Assembly: GCA_016295545.1 (NCBI GenBank)
Contig: JAEDLA010000091.1
Span: 1-6,234, forward strand
DNA length: 6,234 nt
Reading direction: 5' to 3'
DNA from: Oscillospiraceae bacterium
Lineage (GTDB): Bacteria; Bacillota; Clostridia; Oscillospirales; Ruminococcaceae
Part shown: in pieces, positions 1-5,602 of the stretch
Layout: each line of letters starts with the position of its first letter
Position numbering within the stretch: position 1 is the first letter of the stretch
Notes under the pieces: generated by a model
What the model was told of the DNA's origin: nothing
The model's database searches: none
Seen by the model: the letters and a program-made list of their open reading frames with translations, nothing else
Position numbers and translations under genes: made by a program

Positions 1-1
1 C

Positions 2-292
2 AACATGAGAGTTCTCGACTGGATCATCAAGAGATGTGAAGGAACAGTTGACGCTGAGGAGACTGCTATCGGTTATCTTCCCAAGAAGGGCGATATCAAC
101 GTTGAGGGCATCGAGGACGAAGTAACTCCTGAGATCATGGATAAGCTCCTTGCTGTTGATACAGACCTCTGGAAGAAGGAAATTGCAGAAATGCGCAGAT
201 ACTACAAGGAAGACATTGCTGACAAGGGCGGCAGAATTCCTGAAGCACTCTGGGCAGAGCTTGACAAGCTTGACGAGAGACTTTCCAAGTAA
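2..292 (+). CDS. pckG: Phosphoenolpyruvate carboxykinase (GTP), C-terminal end, 5' truncated
   Basis: Only the last 96 or so residues are present; the reading frame is open at the left edge, so the methionine at base 5 is internal and not a start. PEPCK (GTP) interconverts oxaloacetate + GTP with phosphoenolpyruvate + GDP + CO2 in the cytoplasm. In anaerobic rumen bacteria it usually runs towards CO2 fixation on the route to succinate. The visible sequence reads NMRVLDWIIKRCEG, then ETAIGYLPKKGDIN, then a helical tail with VDTDLWKKEI. This matches from memory the family's C-terminus (NMRVLKWI.. / ..PIGY.P...DI / D...WK.E). The full enzyme is normally about 600 residues, so roughly one sixth is seen and the kinase and substrate-binding motifs lie outside. 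Codon use is strongly biased (AAG for Lys, CTC/CTT for Leu), as expected for an abundant enzyme. A terminator starts 15 bases after the stop, separating it from the next operon. Confidence 0.88.
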   Translation, partial: NMRVLDWIIKRCEGTVDAEETAIGYLPKKGDINVEGIEDEVTPEIMDKLLAVDTDLWKKEIAEMRRYYKEDIADKGGRIPEALWAELDKLDERLSK

Positions 293-307
293 TTAAATAA
301 AAAATAT

Positions 308-340
308 AATCCTGTCCGTTGATGCGGGCAGGATTTTTTC
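308..340 (+). terminator. Intrinsic terminator of pckG
   Basis: A 10-bp stem (308-317 with 326-335, one G-T wobble) closes an 8-base loop, GTTGATGC, and runs straight into TTTTTT at 334-339. This is a classic Rho-independent terminator placed 15 bases after the pckG stop codon. Confidence 0.93.
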
Positions 341-368
341 TGTTTAGGGAATAAAAATCAAAAAAGAC

Positions 369-397
369 TTGAAAAATAACAGCTTTTCTGATATGAT
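369..397 (+). promoter_or_regulatory. Promoter of the gtrA-dus-smr operon
   Basis: TTGAAA (369-374) and TATGAT (392-397) are separated by exactly 17 bases, close to the housekeeping sigma-A consensus. The site lies between the pckG terminator and the next gene. Transcription should begin near 404, giving a leader of about 60 bases that contains the hairpin at 419-448. Confidence 0.75.
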
Positions 398-418
398 TAT
401 ATATTATATATATGATTA

Positions 419-448
419 TATAGTAGACCTCCGAGGAGGTCTGCTATA
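419..448 (+). promoter_or_regulatory. Leader hairpin hiding an anti-SD-complementary sequence
   Basis: Bases 419-431 pair with 436-448 (13 bp around a CGAG tetraloop, one G-T wobble). No T-run follows, so it is not a terminator. The loop and 3' arm contain AGGAGGT (434-440), a perfect ribosome-binding sequence that is mostly buried in the stem. The likely working ribosome site of the downstream gene, AGAGGA at 455-460, sits just outside. The hairpin could stabilise the 5' end of the mRNA or affect ribosome loading; its role is inference. Confidence 0.6.
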
Positions 449-467
449 AGTATGAGAGGAAATGCCT

Positions 468-962
468 ATGGAAAAATTTATTAAAGCCTGTGTATCAATT
501 CTGCCGAAGCCGCTGCAGAAAATCTACTATAAATATGAGGAAAAGTGGCTGTATCTCGTTTTTGGTGTGCTTACAACAGCTGTCAGCTTCATTACAGCCG
601 GAATTTCAAAGTATCTGCTGGAGCTTGCCGGAGCTTCGGACAAGCTTGTGGGTGACGGAAGTACCGTAATATCTTGGATTTGCGCCGTGACCTTTGCCTA
701 CCTCACCAACAGAGCGTGGGTGTTTGAGTCCCATGCCTCAGGAGCTGCTGAGCTTGCACGGGAGGCGGCTTCGTTCTACGGCGGCCGTCTGTTAACTCTT
801 GCAGTTGAGTGGATAATGATGCACGTAGGCTATGCTATGCTGCACTTCAATTACTGGATTGTAAAAATCGTGGCAAATATAGTGGTACTTATCCTCAACT
901 ATGTCATAAGTAAGATATTCGTATTCAGGAAAGAGAAAGAACCGGCGGCTAAAAATGACTGA
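468..962 (+). CDS. GtrA-family integral membrane protein
   Basis: A 164-residue polytopic membrane protein of the GtrA family (PF04138). Members have four transmembrane helices, and several are proposed to move or present lipid-linked sugars for modification of cell-surface polysaccharides; the precise substrate here is unknown. After a basic N-terminal stretch, hydrophobic segments fall at about residues 28-50, 64-82, 101-122 and 126-150. The family-typical junctions YLTNRAWVF (78-86) and NYVISKIFVF (near the C-terminus) are clear. ATG 468 was preferred because AGAGGA (455-460) then lies 7 bases upstream; the in-frame ATG at 462 would leave one base of spacing and add only two residues. It is the first gene of the operon and overlaps dus by 8 bases. 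No glycosyltransferase is adjacent, so context does not identify its partner. Confidence 0.82.
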   Translation: MEKFIKACVSILPKPLQKIYYKYEEKWLYLVFGVLTTAVSFITAGISKYLLELAGASDKLVGDGSTVISWICAVTFAYLTNRAWVFESHASGAAELAREAASFYGGRLLTLAVEWIMMHVGYAMLHFNYWIVKIVANIVVLILNYVISKIFVFRKEKEPAAKND

Positions 963-1953
963 GTATATTAAAATAGGTAATGTAAAAATCCGTAAAACTG
1001 CCGCCCTTGCGCCTATGGCAGGTGTTGCTGACCGTGCGTACAGGCTTATGTGCAAAAAGTTCGGCGCAGCTTACCTTGTCAGTGAAATGGTCTCCGCAAA
1101 GGGAATATGCTATGGTGATAAGAAAACAGAGCAGCTTTGCACTGTAACCGATGAGGAGCGTCCCATGGCTGTTCAGCTTTTCGGAAGTGAGCCTGAGTTT
1201 ATGGCTGAGGCAGTAAAGATTGTACTTGGGTTCAGTCCTGACATAATCGATATAAATATGGGCTGCCCTGTACCGAAAGTCATAAATACAGGTTCGGGTT
1301 CAGCAATTATGAAATCGCCTGAACTTACGGCAAAGCTTACTGAATCAGCTGTTAAGGCGGCAGGAGATACTCCGGTAACAGTGAAAATACGAAGCGGCTG
1401 GGACAGTGATAATATTAACGCTGTGGAGGTGGCAAAAGCCGCTGAATCGGCAGGTGCTTCGGCAATTACCGTTCACGGACGTACTCGTGAGCAGTTTTAC
1501 AGCGGTTCAGCAGACTGGTCGGTGATAACTCAGGTTAAGCAGGCGGTGAAGATTCCTGTTATCGGCAACGGTGACGTTACTGACGCTGCTTCGTGCAGGA
1601 AAATGTACAGTGAGACCGGCTGCGACCTTGTTATGACAGGCAGAGGAAGCTACGGTAATCCTTTTATTTTCCGTGAAATTGAAGCAGACCTTAGCGGAGA
1701 ACCTTTCACGCCGCCGACAGTTGAGGAAAAAATGGAGGTCATGCTGGAGCATATCAGACTAATACTGTCCCTCAGTCAGAAACCGGAGGAGGCTGCTATG
1801 CATGAAGCAAGAAAGCACGCCGCATGGTATATGAACGGCTGTTACGGTTCAGCAAAGTTCAGAGCGAGGTGTTATCAGCTGAGCACATATCATGAAGCAG
1901 AGCTTCTGGCGGCTGAGTTTGCGGAGCTGCAAAGGAGCAGAGAGGGACTATGA
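955..1953 (+). CDS. dusB: tRNA-dihydrouridine synthase, DusB type
   Basis: A flavoprotein that reduces specific D-loop uridines of tRNA to dihydrouridine using NAD(P)H; cytoplasmic. The 332-residue length is normal for the DusB/NifR3 family. Motifs in order are APMAGVADRAYR (19-30, start of the FMN-binding TIM barrel), SEMVSAKG (43-50), VQLFGSEP (73-80), DINMGCPVPKV (99-109) with the catalytic cysteine at 104, VTVKIRSGWD (141-150), ITVHGRTREQFYSG (171-184), PVIGNGDV (201-208) and MTGRGSYGNPFIF (227-239), followed by the helical tRNA-binding domain with RKHAAWYMNG (286-295). All key positions appear intact. The start overlaps the end of gtrA by 8 bases and has no strong ribosome site of its own, so translational coupling is likely. 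Low-GC Gram-positives often carry one or more Dus paralogues, and the B assignment rests on motif resemblance only. Confidence 0.93.
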   Translation: MTEYIKIGNVKIRKTAALAPMAGVADRAYRLMCKKFGAAYLVSEMVSAKGICYGDKKTEQLCTVTDEERPMAVQLFGSEPEFMAEAVKIVLGFSPDIIDINMGCPVPKVINTGSGSAIMKSPELTAKLTESAVKAAGDTPVTVKIRSGWDSDNINAVEVAKAAESAGASAITVHGRTREQFYSGSADWSVITQVKQAVKIPVIGNGDVTDAASCRKMYSETGCDLVMTGRGSYGNPFIFREIEADLSGEPFTPPTVEEKMEVMLEHIRLILSLSQKPEEAAMHEARKHAAWYMNGCYGSAKFRARCYQLSTYHEAELLAAEFAELQRSREGL

Positions 1954-2189
1954 AAAAATTAACGATTGACCTGCACGGAATGACAGCGGCTGAGGCAAGG
2001 TCTGCACTGCTGAAAATACTGAAAAGCTGTCCGGCTGATACAGAGGAAATTGAAGTTATTCACGGCTGTCACAGCGGACAGACTTTGCTGAATATGGTCA
2101 GGAGCTTTTCCCACCCGAAAATCAGCAGAAAAATACTTGGACTGAACAACGGAATGACCGTATTTGTGCTGAAACAACAGTTAAAATAA
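1950..2189 (+). CDS. Small stand-alone Smr-domain protein
   Basis: A 79-residue protein that is essentially one Smr (small MutS-related) domain. Smr domains bind or nick nucleic acids; larger members act on DNA junctions or on mRNA in ribosome rescue. The N-terminal DLHGMT (7-12) is the family hallmark. The second motif reads VIHGCHSGQTLLNMVR (36-51), where the commoner form is HGxGxG; small clostridial homologues with IHG-x-x-x-G-x-x-L-x-x-MVR are, as I recall, a recognised variant. There is no MutS ATPase or other domain. The ATG shares an ATGA overlap with the dus stop, and AAAGGAG (1931-1937) and AGAGGG (1941-1946) lie upstream. It is the last gene of the operon, and both Smr and Dus act on nucleic acids, but a shared function is not shown. 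Confidence 0.8.
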   Translation: MKKLTIDLHGMTAAEARSALLKILKSCPADTEEIEVIHGCHSGQTLLNMVRSFSHPKISRKILGLNNGMTVFVLKQQLK

Positions 2190-2375
2190 GGAAAATTTAC
2201 CGAGGTTGACGAATTGCACAATTTTTTAGATTAAAATTCGTATGAATGAACAAAAATCATAAATACACAAAGCTGAGGCACTGAAAACGCCTGTATTACG
2301 TTGATTTCGGGAGCTTAAATTTTCGCAGGGTTTAAGACTGTCAGTATTTTTGTGCCAGAATGTTACAAAATGTAT

Positions 2376-2404
2376 TTGCAAAAGTAAAATTGATGTGGTA
2401 TAAT
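2376..2404 (+). promoter_or_regulatory. Promoter P1 (distal), extended -10
   Basis: TTGCAA (2376-2381), 17 bases, then TATAAT (2399-2404), with TGG directly before the -10 box (extended -10). A transcript would start near 2411, more than 600 bases before scaC. It therefore drives either a very long leader or a separate small RNA. Confidence 0.65.
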
Positions 2405-2636
2405 ATAGTAGATAGCAAGGGAATCATACAGCAGTTCTATGTTTATGGGCGCTTACTCAGCTGAATGGCTGTGGATTTTTCCGGCAGTTAAGGAAATGAA
2501 GTTAAAAGTTGAGACTAATTTACAAAATTATTAAGGAATGCTTTTTACATGGATTGGTTTTGTAATTTTCAATTGTGCAATGCGTGCAAAAAATGTCTGG
2601 CGGTTTAGCTAATACTCCGAAAACTGTTTAAACCTA

Positions 2637-2665
2637 TTTACTTTTTTTTGTCCCTGATATATAAT
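2637..2665 (+). promoter_or_regulatory. Promoter P2 (middle), weaker -35
   Basis: TTTACT (2637-2642), 17 bases, then a perfect TATAAT (2660-2665). The -35 box matches four of six consensus bases and partly overlaps a run of eight T. A start near 2672 would lie in the region before the hairpins at 2749-2807. Confidence 0.4.
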
Positions 2666-2859
2666 CAAAATAGAGATAATCCGGGACATTGACCTTTTTA
2701 TATTCATCTGAAAAGTGTATATTCCGGAATCTGTGCCGGCTGCTGTCGCCTGTGTACATACAGGTACGGCTGTACTCCTTTTTAATATGAAGCTCCTTTG
2801 TGCGGAGGATATTACTGTGCTTGCCTCGTACTGCTGAAAATGATAAAATGCTTTATAAG

Positions 2860-2871
2860 TTTTGTACAAAA
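2860..2871. promoter_or_regulatory. Palindrome upstream of P3, possible operator
   Basis: TTTTGTACAAAA is a perfect 12-base palindrome lying 13 bases upstream of the -35 box of P3. Its size and position suit a dimeric regulator, but I see no second clear copy, and AT-rich palindromes of this length arise by chance. Confidence 0.3.
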
Positions 2872-2884
2872 AGCGCAAAACCTA

Positions 2885-2913
2885 TTGACTTTGCACAAAA
2901 AATGCTCTATAAT
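2885..2913 (+). promoter_or_regulatory. Promoter P3 (proximal) of the scaffoldin genes
   Basis: TTGACT (2885-2890) and TATAAT (2908-2913) with the ideal 17-base spacer, the best promoter match in the window. A start near 2920 gives a leader of about 120 bases before the scaC ATG at 3043. This leader contains the hairpin at 2936-2967. Confidence 0.8.
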
Positions 2914-2935
2914 AAAATTGAGTAAATCGGCTTTT

Positions 2936-2967
2936 TGATACGTATCCCATGCGGGATTCCGGTATCA
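2936..2967 (+). promoter_or_regulatory. Stem-loop in the 5' leader of scaC
   Basis: The outer stem TGATAC (2936-2941) pairs with GTATCA (2962-2967). The inner stem ATCCC (2944-2948) pairs with GGGAT (2953-2957) around an ATGC loop, with a small asymmetric internal loop between them. No T-run follows. It would form close to the 5' end of a P3 transcript and may stabilise the mRNA. Confidence 0.55.
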
Positions 2968-3042
2968 TCTTTACTTTAAGATATAATTAAAGGGCTGAAG
3001 TTCCTTTGTTATATAACAATTTTGAAGAAGGAGGAAAAAGAA

Positions 3043-3882
3043 ATGAAGGCAAAAAAGGTAGTCGTCGGAACGATGACAGCAGCGCTTCTTTCACTTATGG
3101 CAAGCTCATTACCGGTTATATTTGCAGCCAGCGACACAGTGCAGATATCCGTTGGCACCGCAACTGTAAATCCGGGAGAGGAGTTTTCTGTGGATGTTTC
3201 GTTCGCTGATATTCCGGCAACAGGAATTCAGGGCTGCGATTTCACTGTAAAATACGATAATACGGTTCTTACTGTAGATTCTGTTACCGCTGGTCCTATT
3301 ACTAAGACAGGAGCAGATTCAAACGATTCTACAGCTTCGCTCGTTCCGGTATTTGACAGTGAGGTGATCAGCAGTGAGGGTGCTATCAATTTAGCATGGA
3401 CTACTGCTCTTGACTCACAGTACTGGATCAAGAGCGACGGTGTTTTCTGCACCATTAAGGGTACAGTTTCTTCAAGTGCAAAAACTGGTACTGAGTCCAA
3501 GCTTGAAGTAACAGCTACTCCACGTAAGATCACAACCAGCGAAGGTGAGGTTACAAATACTGTAATCGGCGCAGGTTATACTGACGGCTCTAAATCTGTA
3601 AAATACGCTACTTCTGTTTCAGACGGTGCTGTTATAATCGGTTCTCAGCAGACAACTGCCGGCAATGTTCTCTACGGCGACGCTGACTGCGACGGCAAGG
3701 TTGGTATTTCTGACGTTGTTAAGGTTATGATGTACGTTGCAAACAAGACCGGTAATCCGCTTTCAGATCAGGGTTATGACAATGCTGATGTTTACAGCAG
3801 AGGCGACGGCGTATTTATCTCAGATGCACTTTCAATTCAGAAGAAGGTCGCTCAGATGATTGACACTCTTCCTGAGTCCTGA
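3043..3882 (+). CDS. scaC: ScaC-like adaptor scaffoldin (one cohesin plus dockerin)
   Basis: A secreted 279-residue cellulosome adaptor. In R. flavefaciens, ScaC docks on a ScaA cohesin and presents a cohesin of different specificity, widening the set of enzymes that can be loaded. The signal peptide is residues 1-28 (basic start, hydrophobic core, IFA before the cut). A single cohesin spans about 31-202, with the typical opening VGTATVNPGEEFSVDVSF and CDFTVKYDNTVLTVDSV. A short linker follows, without the threonine tract seen in ScaA. The dockerin (about 210-279) has a canonical first calcium loop, DADCDGKVGISD (213-224), but an irregular second one, DVYSRGDGVFISD (249-261). ATG 3043 is chosen because AAGGAGG (3028-3034) sits 8 bases before it; an in-frame TTG at 3022 would place the ribosome site inside the gene. 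It is first in the scaC-scaA-scaB order, which supports the name. Confidence 0.82.
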   Translation: MKAKKVVVGTMTAALLSLMASSLPVIFAASDTVQISVGTATVNPGEEFSVDVSFADIPATGIQGCDFTVKYDNTVLTVDSVTAGPITKTGADSNDSTASLVPVFDSEVISSEGAINLAWTTALDSQYWIKSDGVFCTIKGTVSSSAKTGTESKLEVTATPRKITTSEGEVTNTVIGAGYTDGSKSVKYATSVSDGAVIIGSQQTTAGNVLYGDADCDGKVGISDVVKVMMYVANKTGNPLSDQGYDNADVYSRGDGVFISDALSIQKKVAQMIDTLPES

Positions 3883-3911
3883 TGTTCAATTCTGACTATC
3901 TGATTTGTCCC

Positions 3912-3939
3912 TTTACAGAGGAATACAAACCCCTAAAAT
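3912..3939 (+). promoter_or_regulatory. Possible internal promoter before scaA
   Basis: TTTACA (3912-3917), 16 bases, then TAAAAT (3934-3939), lying in the 102-base gap between the scaC stop and the scaA start. Each box misses the consensus by one base. It could let scaA and scaB be expressed more strongly than scaC. Confidence 0.4.
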
Positions 3940-3950
3940 ATTTTTATTAA

Positions 3951-3965
3951 TAGGCTTTGTGCCTA
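3951..3965 (+). promoter_or_regulatory. Small hairpin just before the scaA ribosome site
   Basis: TAGGC (3951-3955) pairs with GCCTA (3961-3965) around TTTGT. It ends 3 bases before AAAGGA (3969-3974), the likely scaA ribosome site, and is not followed by a T-run. A comparable hairpin stands in the same place before scaB. Confidence 0.4.
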
Positions 3966-3984
3966 AAGAAAGGAATTAGTACAG

Positions 3985-5577
3985 ATGAAAAAATTAATCT
4001 CTGCAGTCACTTCTCTCGCAATGGCTGCAACAATGGTAGCTTCAGTTGCACCTTCTATGGCTATCGCAGCTGATGCTTCTAAGGACTTTTCTGTTCGTGT
4101 AATCGATTCTGCTGACGTTACAAAGTCAAGCAGCTCAACAACAGTTGACGTTTCAAGCGGAGACGTTACTCTCCTCTGCGGCTTCTACCTTAAGGAAGGT
4201 ACTGCAGATACAGGTGCTATCTCCACAAACTTCGGTATCAGTGAGTCATGCCCTGATACATCTGCTATCTCTATAGCTAAGGCTAAGACAGATGCTCCTA
4301 CATTCTCTGGTAAGATTGATCCTGAGTTCGGTGATTTCATTTCAAACGGTACATCACTCCTTACATACTCTGAGGATCAGTCATCAGCTTACGGTGAGGG
4401 CGCTCCTAAGCTTCCTTCATTCACATTCTCATGGGTAGGAACAAAGGAACAGTGGACAGGTGCTGCTTCTGATACATACGCTGCTGCTTACTTCAACGTA
4501 ACAATCAAGAAGGGTGCTAAATCAGGCGACTACAAGATCGATTTCTATGATTATTTTGCAGACGCTCCTACAAACCTCCAGCCTTACAACCAGGTTGTAA
4601 CAATGAATCAGCAGATCTATTCTGCACTCGGTTCAGGTCACAGCCCACTTAACATGGAAGGTCTTACAATTACTGTAAAGGGCGGCGATGAGCCTGTAGC
4701 AACTACAACAACAACTGCTACAACAACAAAGCCTGCTGAGACAACAACAACTACAAAGGCTCCTGTAACAAGCGATGCTGATATCGAGCTCTTCTACGCT
4801 CAGGACGAGTACAAGGTTGCTCCTGGCGAGACAATCGACCTCGATGTTATGATGTCCACTAAGGAAGAACTTGAAGTAAGAGGTATGTACCTCAGCGTTC
4901 TCGTTGACGACGGTATTACTCTTAACTCAATCGAATCAAAATCCGCAGCATTCGGCGTTTCTGTTGACACAAGCTGGACAGAAGGCGGCGACACATACCT
5001 CAAGGATCCTGACTTTAACGGAAACAAGATTCACGGCGCAGTAGCTGTTGGTCTCGTTGACGGCGAAGGAAATGGTGCTTATGCTAAGACAGAGCGTCGT
5101 GTTGAAAGACTCAACGTTACAGCTCCTACAGAGCCTGGCACATACTATGTAAATATGCCTACAACTCAGTTCATGTACAAGGAAATTGACGGCAAGGCTG
5201 TATTCTGGACTGTAAACTACACACCTGCTAAGATCGTTGTAGAGGGCGGCGAAGTTACAACTACAACAACTCCTGCAGCAACAACTACTACAACTACAAC
5301 AACTAAGCCTGTTGCTACAACAACTACAACAGCTATAGAAGAAGGCGACCACCTCCCTGGTGATGCTAACTGCGACGGCAAGGTTAACATTGCTGACGTT
5401 GTAAGACTCAACAAGGCTATCGCTGGTAAGGCTGAGCTTTCTGCTCAGGGCAAGATCAACGCTGACGTTGACTACGACGGTGATCAGGACGCTACAGACT
5501 CAACTAACATCCTTAAGGCAATCGTTAAGCTCGTAGAGCTCCACATGGATAAGGCTCCTACAGACATTGCTTATTAA
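3985..5577 (+). CDS. scaA: ScaA-like scaffoldin: N-terminal domain, cohesin, dockerin
   Basis: A secreted 530-residue scaffoldin. In the R. flavefaciens model, ScaA cohesins bind enzyme and ScaC dockerins, and its own dockerin docks onto ScaB. The signal peptide covers about 1-28 (AIA before the cut). Residues 30-232 form a domain I cannot assign with confidence; its end (YFNVTIKKGAKSGDYKIDFYDY, then GLTITVKGG) resembles the last strands of a cohesin. A threonine linker (240-262) leads to a clear cohesin (263 to about 420), almost the same as the first ScaB cohesin. A second threonine linker (425-449) precedes the dockerin (457-530), whose calcium loops DANCDGKVNIAD (460-471) and DVDYDGDQDATD (494-505) are both canonical. 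AAAGGA lies 10 bases before the ATG. Published ScaA proteins have two or three cohesins, as I recall, so a single recognisable one plus a divergent domain is notable. Confidence 0.8.
   Translation: MKKLISAVTSLAMAATMVASVAPSMAIAADASKDFSVRVIDSADVTKSSSSTTVDVSSGDVTLLCGFYLKEGTADTGAISTNFGISESCPDTSAISIAKAKTDAPTFSGKIDPEFGDFISNGTSLLTYSEDQSSAYGEGAPKLPSFTFSWVGTKEQWTGAASDTYAAAYFNVTIKKGAKSGDYKIDFYDYFADAPTNLQPYNQVVTMNQQIYSALGSGHSPLNMEGLTITVKGGDEPVATTTTTATTTKPAETTTTTKAPVTSDADIELFYAQDEYKVAPGETIDLDVMMSTKEELEVRGMYLSVLVDDGITLNSIESKSAAFGVSVDTSWTEGGDTYLKDPDFNGNKIHGAVAVGLVDGEGNGAYAKTERRVERLNVTAPTEPGTYYVNMPTTQFMYKEIDGKAVFWTVNYTPAKIVVEGGEVTTTTTPAATTTTTTTTKPVATTTTTAIEEGDHLPGDANCDGKVNIADVVRLNKAIAGKAELSAQGKINADVDYDGDQDATDSTNILKAIVKLVELHMDKAPTDIAY
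4702..4770 (+). repeat. Threonine-rich linker 1 of ScaA (ACA/ACT codon tract)
   Basis: Residues 240-262 contain 14 Thr in 23, broken by Ala, Lys-Pro and Pro-Ala-Glu, and are encoded almost wholly by ACA and ACT codons. It joins the N-terminal domain to the cohesin and is probably flexible and O-glycosylated outside the cell. Confidence 0.85.
4771..5208 (+). repeat. Cohesin-coding duplicate, copy A (in scaA)
   Basis: This segment (ScaA residues 263-408) aligns without gaps to the scaB segment at 5797-6234. By hand count the proteins differ at 16 of 146 residues and the DNA at about 64 of 438 bases, most base changes being silent third positions. Conservation begins sharply at SDADIEL, right after the threonine linker. 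Confidence 0.9.
5257..5331 (+). repeat. Threonine-rich linker 2 of ScaA (ACA/ACT codon tract)
   Basis: Residues 425-449 have 18 Thr in 25, including a run of eight, separated by Pro-Ala-Ala and Lys-Pro-Val-Ala. The codons are alternating ACA and ACT. It links the cohesin to the dockerin, and such low-complexity DNA is prone to length change. Confidence 0.85.
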
Positions 5578-5602
5578 TTAGTCTGAGACTTAAAATTGAA
5601 TA

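Larger units (their letters stand above)
2190..3042 (+). other. Long non-coding region with tandem promoters and leader of the scaffoldin genes
   Basis: About 850 bases without a convincing gene on either strand: the longest frames are short, lack ribosome sites and resemble nothing. It holds three promoter-like pairs (2376-2404, 2637-2665, 2885-2913), an 8-base T-run at 2642-2649, a 12-base palindrome at 2860-2871 and several small hairpins (2749-2764, 2793-2807, 2936-2967). No strong terminator is seen after the smr stop; the AT-rich inverted repeat at 2209-2241 is only weak. I cannot match the region to a known riboswitch or structural RNA. Promoter-rich spacing ahead of a highly expressed secreted-protein operon suggests a regulatory region, or one or more unannotated small RNAs. 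Confidence 0.7.

Noticed and set aside
2209..2241. Inverted repeat ACGAATT/AATTCGT after smr as a terminator
   Set aside because: Only 7 bp, AT-rich, with a 19-base loop and the T-run inside the loop instead of after the stem. I see no convincing terminator for this operon.
2411..2640. Known riboswitch or 6S-type RNA in the long leader
   Set aside because: I looked for cobalamin, SAM, glycine, c-di-GMP and 6S signatures and found no convincing conserved core; only a model search could settle it.
2650..2688. TGTCCC/GGGACA inverted repeat as a terminator
   Set aside because: The run of T precedes the repeat on the + strand and no T-run follows it on either strand; the loop is also long.
2609..2878. 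89-codon open frame on the minus strand in the region before scaC
   Set aside because: No ribosome site, no recognisable domain, atypical residue mix, and it covers promoter-like and hairpin elements of the + strand.
4702..5331. CRISPR-like or tandem-repeat array in the ACA/ACT stretches
   Set aside because: The repeats are in-frame threonine codons without spacers, part of scaffoldin linkers.
5217..5414. Valine-rich minus-strand frames opposite the ScaA linker
   Set aside because: They are the reverse reading of the ACA/ACT threonine tract and lack start signals.
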